64,000 nucleotides of DNA from Paenibacillus aceris (GTDB lineage Bacteria > Bacillota > Bacilli > Paenibacillales > NBRC-103111): the NCBI RefSeq assembly GCF_017874035.1, contig NZ_JAGGKV010000001.1:1-64000 (forward strand), in the 5' to 3' direction. Below are positions 60,177-64,000 of this stretch, piece after piece. A model generated the notes under the pieces. It did not search any database. It was given only the letters and a program-made list of their open reading frames with translations, and was not told the DNA's origin. Both the position numbers and the translations under genes were made by a program. Every line of letters begins with the position of its first letter. The first letter of the stretch is position 1.

Positions 60177-61529
60177 TTATTTGCATGCGGATTGGGCAAG
60201 CAGAGCTCCAATCCGTTCTATTCCTCTCGCAATATCCTCCTCGTTTACGTTAGTTGCGTTTAGTTTCAATATATTTTCCCTCTCGAAATTCATCAAATAA
60301 TTTCTGTCCAAAGATTCCAGAAGGATCGATTCCTTCTTTAACTTTGCGATAAGCCGCGGAGCGGAAATTGCTTTGTCCAGCAAAATATGTGTATGAATGA
60401 ACGGATTCTTCGAGGGCTCATACATGAAGGCACCGCCGCTGCGGGCAGCCCCCTTCGCAAGCGCTGCATCGAGCAGCTTCGCCCTAGCCGCATATCTGCT
60501 GCGGATTTTGGCAAGGTGGCGGTCGAACATGCCGCTTCGCAAATAGATTTCAAGAGCAGCCTGCGACAGCATGGAGCTATCGATATCGTTTTGCTTCTTA
60601 TACAGCCGGAACGCTTCCGCAAGTGGAACGGGAATGACCGCAATGCCGATGCGCAAGCCGGGAAAAATAATTTTGGAATAGCTTTTTAAATAAATCACAT
60701 GTGACGAGTCGTCATGTGCGAATATCGGATCGGCCTTGCTGTCCTGCTCGAAATCGGCGAGGTAATCATCCTCAACAATGTAGACATCATATTTGGCGGC
60801 AAGCCTGGCCAGCCTCTTCTTTTCTCTGCTCGTATAGGAGCAGCCCAGCGGATTGTGGAAACGCGGCATCGTATAAAAAAACTTGATGTCCTCCGTACGA
60901 AAGATTTCCTCCAGCCTGTTAAAATCAATACCCGCAAAGTTGCGCTCAATGCCGATGACTGGCATACGGCGTGTTTCCAAATATTCGATAAACAGATGGT
61001 AGCCAGGCTGTTCAATCAGCACCTTCTGCTTGCCATTTGGGAAAGGCATTACGGCAAGCAGCGACAGCGCCTGCTGAACCCCGGATACTACAAATATATT
61101 CCGCTCCTCAGTAAATACCTGATAGCCCATTAATTGTTTCCGTACGATCTCGATCAGGGATGCCATTCCTTTGGCAGTGCCGTAAACAAATAAATCCTTC
61201 TGGTAAGTGTCAATCGCTTTATTGATACAATGCTGAAAATCCAAATAAGGAAACACATCTGGATCAGGAGCAGCATCCGAAAAATTCAAAATAGTTGACG
61301 TTTCACCTTGAGCGGAATTTGTTCCTTTGACAACATAATAACCGCTCTTTGGCATCGCATAGATGAGATGGCGTTTCACCAGCTCATCCAAAGCTTTAAT
61401 GATCGTACTCTTGCTGCAGCCGTACTGCTCCGAAAGCGTGCGGATTGAAGGAAGCTTCTGTCCATCCTTATACGGCTGCTTCAGAATCAGTTCCTCCAGC
61501 TCATTCATCAGCTTCAAATACATGTACAT
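60177..61529 (-). CDS. MocR-type GntR regulator with aminotransferase domain
   Basis: 450 aa. N-terminal winged HTH about 1-70 (DGQKLPSIRTLSEQYGCSKSTIIKALDEL), then a fold-type I PLP domain. SHVIYLKSYSKIIFPGLRIG contains the PLP-binding Lys, and YIVEDDYLADF the Asp contacting the pyridine ring. MocR proteins usually sense PLP or an amino compound and control a neighbouring gene, here most likely the divergent EamA transporter. The ATG at 61529 follows AAGGAG; an upstream in-frame start at 61622 would add 31 unrelated residues. Confidence 0.9.
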   Translation of the reverse strand: MYMYLKLMNELEELILKQPYKDGQKLPSIRTLSEQYGCSKSTIIKALDELVKRHLIYAMPKSGYYVVKGTNSAQGETSTILNFSDAAPDPDVFPYLDFQHCINKAIDTYQKDLFVYGTAKGMASLIEIVRKQLMGYQVFTEERNIFVVSGVQQALSLLAVMPFPNGKQKVLIEQPGYHLFIEYLETRRMPVIGIERNFAGIDFNRLEEIFRTEDIKFFYTMPRFHNPLGCSYTSREKKRLARLAAKYDVYIVEDDYLADFEQDSKADPIFAHDDSSHVIYLKSYSKIIFPGLRIGIAVIPVPLAEAFRLYKKQNDIDSSMLSQAALEIYLRSGMFDRHLAKIRSRYAARAKLLDAALAKGAARSGGAFMYEPSKNPFIHTHILLDKAISAPRLIAKLKKESILLESLDRNYLMNFERENILKLNATNVNEEDIARGIERIGALLAQSACK

Positions 61530-61645
61530 CGGACAAGCTCCTTGCTTGCGATCTGTAACGGTACAGATGGCATTTTTCCTTATTGTAGCATGCATGGCTG
61601 AGAGATACGATATACCTAACAAGAACAGTCACTAGGAGGAACATT

Positions 61646-62608
61646 ATGACACCAGCACAAATCGATTTCAAGACAAAGCGCTTCGCATACTCAGCCATCA
61701 TTATTTACTCAACCATTGTAGGCCTCTCTTTTCTTTTCGGAAAATTTGCTTTAACGGTTGCAACACCGCTTGATAGTCTCGCTCACCGCTTTACCGTCTC
61801 TCTTATCGCTGCGACCATTCCTGTTTTATTTGGATGGATGAAGCTTCAGATTAAACCGCGGGATGTGTTGGCTATTCTACCGCTTGCCGTTTTATATCCG
61901 TCAATGTTTTTTGCTTTTCAAGCGTTTGGCTTGCAATTCACATCCTCCGCAGAAGCGGGAATTATTCACGCGACGGTGCCGATCTTCACGATGGTTGCGG
62001 CATCTTATTTTCTAAAGGAACGTACCACGAGGCTGCAGCAGCTTTCAACGCTTCTTTCCGTAGCTGGTGTCATCTTCATCTTTGTCATGAAAGGTACGAC
62101 GATTGATCTAACTAATATGAAAGGCACGCTACTCATTCTCTTGTCAGCACTCGCAATAGCCGGATATAGCGTGCTTGCAAGGAAGCTTACTTTGCGCATG
62201 GAGGTTATTGCCATGACCTATGTAATGACAGTGATTGGCTTCTTAGTCTTCAACCTGATGGCGGTAGGCCAGCACTTGGCAGAAGGAACGCTATCCCATT
62301 ATTTTGAGCCTTTTGCAAGCCCGGTGTTCCTGATGGCGATTCTCTATTTAGGCGTACTCTCCTCGCTCATTTCCAGCTTGCTTAGCAATTACGCTTTATC
62401 GAAGTTGGAGGCATCGAAGGTGAGCGTATTCAATCATCTTGCTACATTGGTTTCAATTGTTGGGGGCTTTGTTTTCTTGAATGAGCAGCTTGCGTACTAT
62501 CACATGATCGGCGCAGCTGTCATCATCGTGGGAGTATTGGGTGCGAATGCCGAGACATGGGGAGCGAGAAAAACAGCGCTTCCTCCCAAGGTATCAAATC
62601 ATGGTTAG
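61646..62608 (+). CDS. EamA/DMT-family transporter
   Basis: 320 aa with ten hydrophobic helices arranged as two five-helix EamA repeats. The second repeat begins near residue 165 (GTLLILLSALAIAGYSVLARK). Such permeases export amino acids or other metabolites. The ATG at 61646 follows AGGAGG. The divergent MocR gene starts 117 bases away, and control by it is likely. The start region holds the only space for their promoters. Confidence 0.9.
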   Translation: MTPAQIDFKTKRFAYSAIIIYSTIVGLSFLFGKFALTVATPLDSLAHRFTVSLIAATIPVLFGWMKLQIKPRDVLAILPLAVLYPSMFFAFQAFGLQFTSSAEAGIIHATVPIFTMVAASYFLKERTTRLQQLSTLLSVAGVIFIFVMKGTTIDLTNMKGTLLILLSALAIAGYSVLARKLTLRMEVIAMTYVMTVIGFLVFNLMAVGQHLAEGTLSHYFEPFASPVFLMAILYLGVLSSLISSLLSNYALSKLEASKVSVFNHLATLVSIVGGFVFLNEQLAYYHMIGAAVIIVGVLGANAETWGARKTALPPKVSNHG

Positions 62609-62611
62609 GAA

Positions 62612-62740
62612 TCAGCTTGTTGCTTTATTGGATGGCGGAAAATGGTCAAGCTTAAATTCAAGTGGTCCCTCCCTTAATTCAAAATAACCAATAGGTTCAA
62701 CAACACCTACTTGACAAGCTGGGCAAATCTTACTGCTCAT
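62612..62740 (-). CDS. Small CxxC protein, 42 aa
   Basis: From ATG at 62740 to TGA at 62612: MSSKICPACQVGVVEPIGYF followed by a short acidic/basic tail. One CxxC pair is present; a second is missing, so zinc binding would need dimerisation. AAAGGG lies 14 bases upstream. It ends four bases from the EamA stop codon, in convergent orientation. Not recognised. Confidence 0.4.
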   Translation of the reverse strand: MSSKICPACQVGVVEPIGYFELREGPLEFKLDHFPPSNKATS

Positions 62741-62856
62741 ACTGACTTCATCCCTTTCTGTTCTGTATTGTTCAAACGCCAGATACCTGGCGTTGACTTA
62801 AACACCCAGTAAAGCGTGGTGAACTTCTTCAACAATAGACAGACGATATTTCGAGC

Positions 62857-62889
62857 ACAAAAAAAGCCGCAATTGCGCGGATTTTTTTG
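62857..62889 (-). terminator. Terminator after the BASS transporter gene
   Basis: On the minus strand AATCCGCGCAATTGCGGC followed by seven T: CCGC-gcaatt-GCGG. Confidence 0.7.
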
Positions 62890-62898
62890 TGGTCAGGG

Positions 62899-63861
62899 TT
62901 ACATTGCGTGGGCATCGGCCGCACGTTTGGCCGCCGTTCTGCCGAGACCAAAGCCAAACAAAGAAGCCATAATTTGCTGAAAAAGCATGCCAGCAATGAC
63001 CGGAAGCACGACCGGCGGCGGAAAGAACGTGATCGCAAGTACCGCTCCCGCGCTCAAATTGCGCATTCCGGAGTTGAACGTCAAGGCAACGGTGTCGCGG
63101 TGATCCCAGTGCAGCAGCAATGTCGCAGCCCAGCCAAGCGCGTAGCCGAAGGTCACGGCTACGATTACGGCGAAGACGAGCGCAATTAAACTGCTACCTG
63201 CGTCTTTTATATACGGCGCCACGACTGAAGCGTTAATCGCGACAACTACAAACAGGCCCAACTTGGAAAACGGTGAAAGCTTCGGTCCCCAGACCGTCTT
63301 TACCCGTCCTTTCGTAGATTGATTAAGCGCCATTCCCAATATCGAAGGGATAACGACCATCCACAAAAGCCCTTTCATCATGCCCCAAATATCCATATTC
63401 ACATGCGCACCCACAAAAAGAGATAATGTATACGGCACGACAAACGGTGAAATGATTGTATCGAGCAAAATCAGCGCCAGTGTAAGCGCCACGTTGCCTT
63501 TATAGATCGTAACCCATACAAGGCTGACAACTCCTGTCGGAATGGCGAACAATAAAATAAAACCGATTTCGGTCATTAAATCGCCCGGAAATACAAGTTT
63601 CGCCGTAATCCACCCTACGAGCGGCATAATCACATGCAGAATGATAAGATTGACTAAAATCGGCTGCGGATGCTGTAAAATTTTTTTCAAATCGGCGAAG
63701 CTGGAGCCGAGGCTTCCGGCGAACGTCATTCCTGCAAAAATCCAAGCGACCAAAAACCGGTAGTCATGAAGCCACGCGGAAAACAATAAGCCAGTCACCA
63801 CCGCAGCTGGTGTTAAGACTGGCATTAATTTTTCCAACGACTTGTTCAAGCGGGTTAGCAT
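62899..63861 (-). CDS. Bile acid:sodium symporter (BASS) family transporter
   Basis: About 320 aa with nine or ten hydrophobic helices. The pattern FAGMTFAGSLGSSFADLKKIL near residue 45, PTGVVSLVWVTIYKGNVALTL near residue 125, and NSGMRNLSAGAVLA near residue 265 match BASS/YocS-like proteins; the G-M-R-N motif is in the core substrate/sodium region. Bacterial members carry organic anions such as pantoate or keto acids; the substrate here is unknown. I chose the ATG at 63861 after GGGGGGAC; longer starts up to 63924 add unconserved residues. Confidence 0.88.
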   Translation of the reverse strand: MLTRLNKSLEKLMPVLTPAAVVTGLLFSAWLHDYRFLVAWIFAGMTFAGSLGSSFADLKKILQHPQPILVNLIILHVIMPLVGWITAKLVFPGDLMTEIGFILLFAIPTGVVSLVWVTIYKGNVALTLALILLDTIISPFVVPYTLSLFVGAHVNMDIWGMMKGLLWMVVIPSILGMALNQSTKGRVKTVWGPKLSPFSKLGLFVVVAINASVVAPYIKDAGSSLIALVFAVIVAVTFGYALGWAATLLLHWDHRDTVALTFNSGMRNLSAGAVLAITFFPPPVVLPVIAGMLFQQIMASLFGFGLGRTAAKRAADAHAM

Positions 63862-64000
63862 CGTATAGTCCCCCCAATATGTAGAACGCCATGTTCTTGC
63901 ACACGTTAACATTTTCAACACCATTATACAACAGATGAATCCGGTTTGTAACTGATTTCCGTTTAGGTATGCCCCCCTATCCTCAAGAATGCATGACTTA

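Overview
The window looks like chromosome of a low-GC, endospore-forming member of the Paenibacillaceae (Paenibacillus or a close relative). The evidence is an LplB/YtcP-type oligosaccharide ABC transporter next to a membrane-bound YesN-type AraC regulator, secreted proteins with copper-amine-oxidase-N stalk domains, four YjcZ-type mini-proteins, and a heterocycloanthracin/sonorensin-type peptide cluster. The genus assignment is inference.

Layout. (1) 0-5 kb and 18.3-32.8 kb: about two dozen small, mostly unrelated genes, nearly all on the + strand, separated by repeated 75-175 bp elements. Each complete element has an outer/inner box pair (CTAACG-N5-CGTTAG), a variable hairpin, and a second box pair (CTAACGGGCAG-RWTAR). 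The boxes are complementary in the way the R''-L''-L'-R' boxes of integron attC sites are. I count 14 complete copies, four half copies, one complete inverted copy at 45.5 kb and one degenerate candidate at 56.8 kb. A XerC/D/IntI-like tyrosine recombinase with an early amber codon sits at the left end. I read this as an integron-like gene-cassette array in a Gram-positive bacterium and consider it the main discovery candidate. Cassettes include a DHFR, a SUKH protein, a DinB-type protein, a DUF4274-like protein, a P-loop kinase-like protein, a leucine-rich-repeat protein and a double-P-loop STAND ATPase with a 42-codon partner.

(2) 5.6-18.2 kb: a sulfated-glycan utilisation locus splitting the array. 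It holds a regulator, two permeases, two solute-binding lipoproteins and three formylglycine sulfatases (one frameshifted), plus fragments left by an ancestral duplication.

(3) 29.9-32.1 kb: an AraC regulator/SDR pair and a cluster of unexplained repeats. (4) 33-37.5 kb: a Tn554-like recombinase trio with matching repeats at both ends, next to a truncated gene.

(5) 37.6-50.3 kb: a thiazole/oxazole-modified microcin cluster (SagB-like dehydrogenase, YcaO cyclodehydratase, ThiF-like maturation protein, and a precursor whose core is a run of C-x-x units). A flavin amine oxidase, a Nudix protein, YjcZ mini-genes and a second, inverted YcaO copy beside a fragment of the maturation gene follow.

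(6) 50.7-63.9 kb: ordinary accessory chromosome: cupin, MFS/alcohol dehydrogenase with a divergent TetR and a perfect 26 bp palindrome, a stalk protein, a carbamoyltransferase, a second MFS/TetR pair, several decayed genes, a MocR regulator divergent from an EamA transporter, and a BASS-family transporter.
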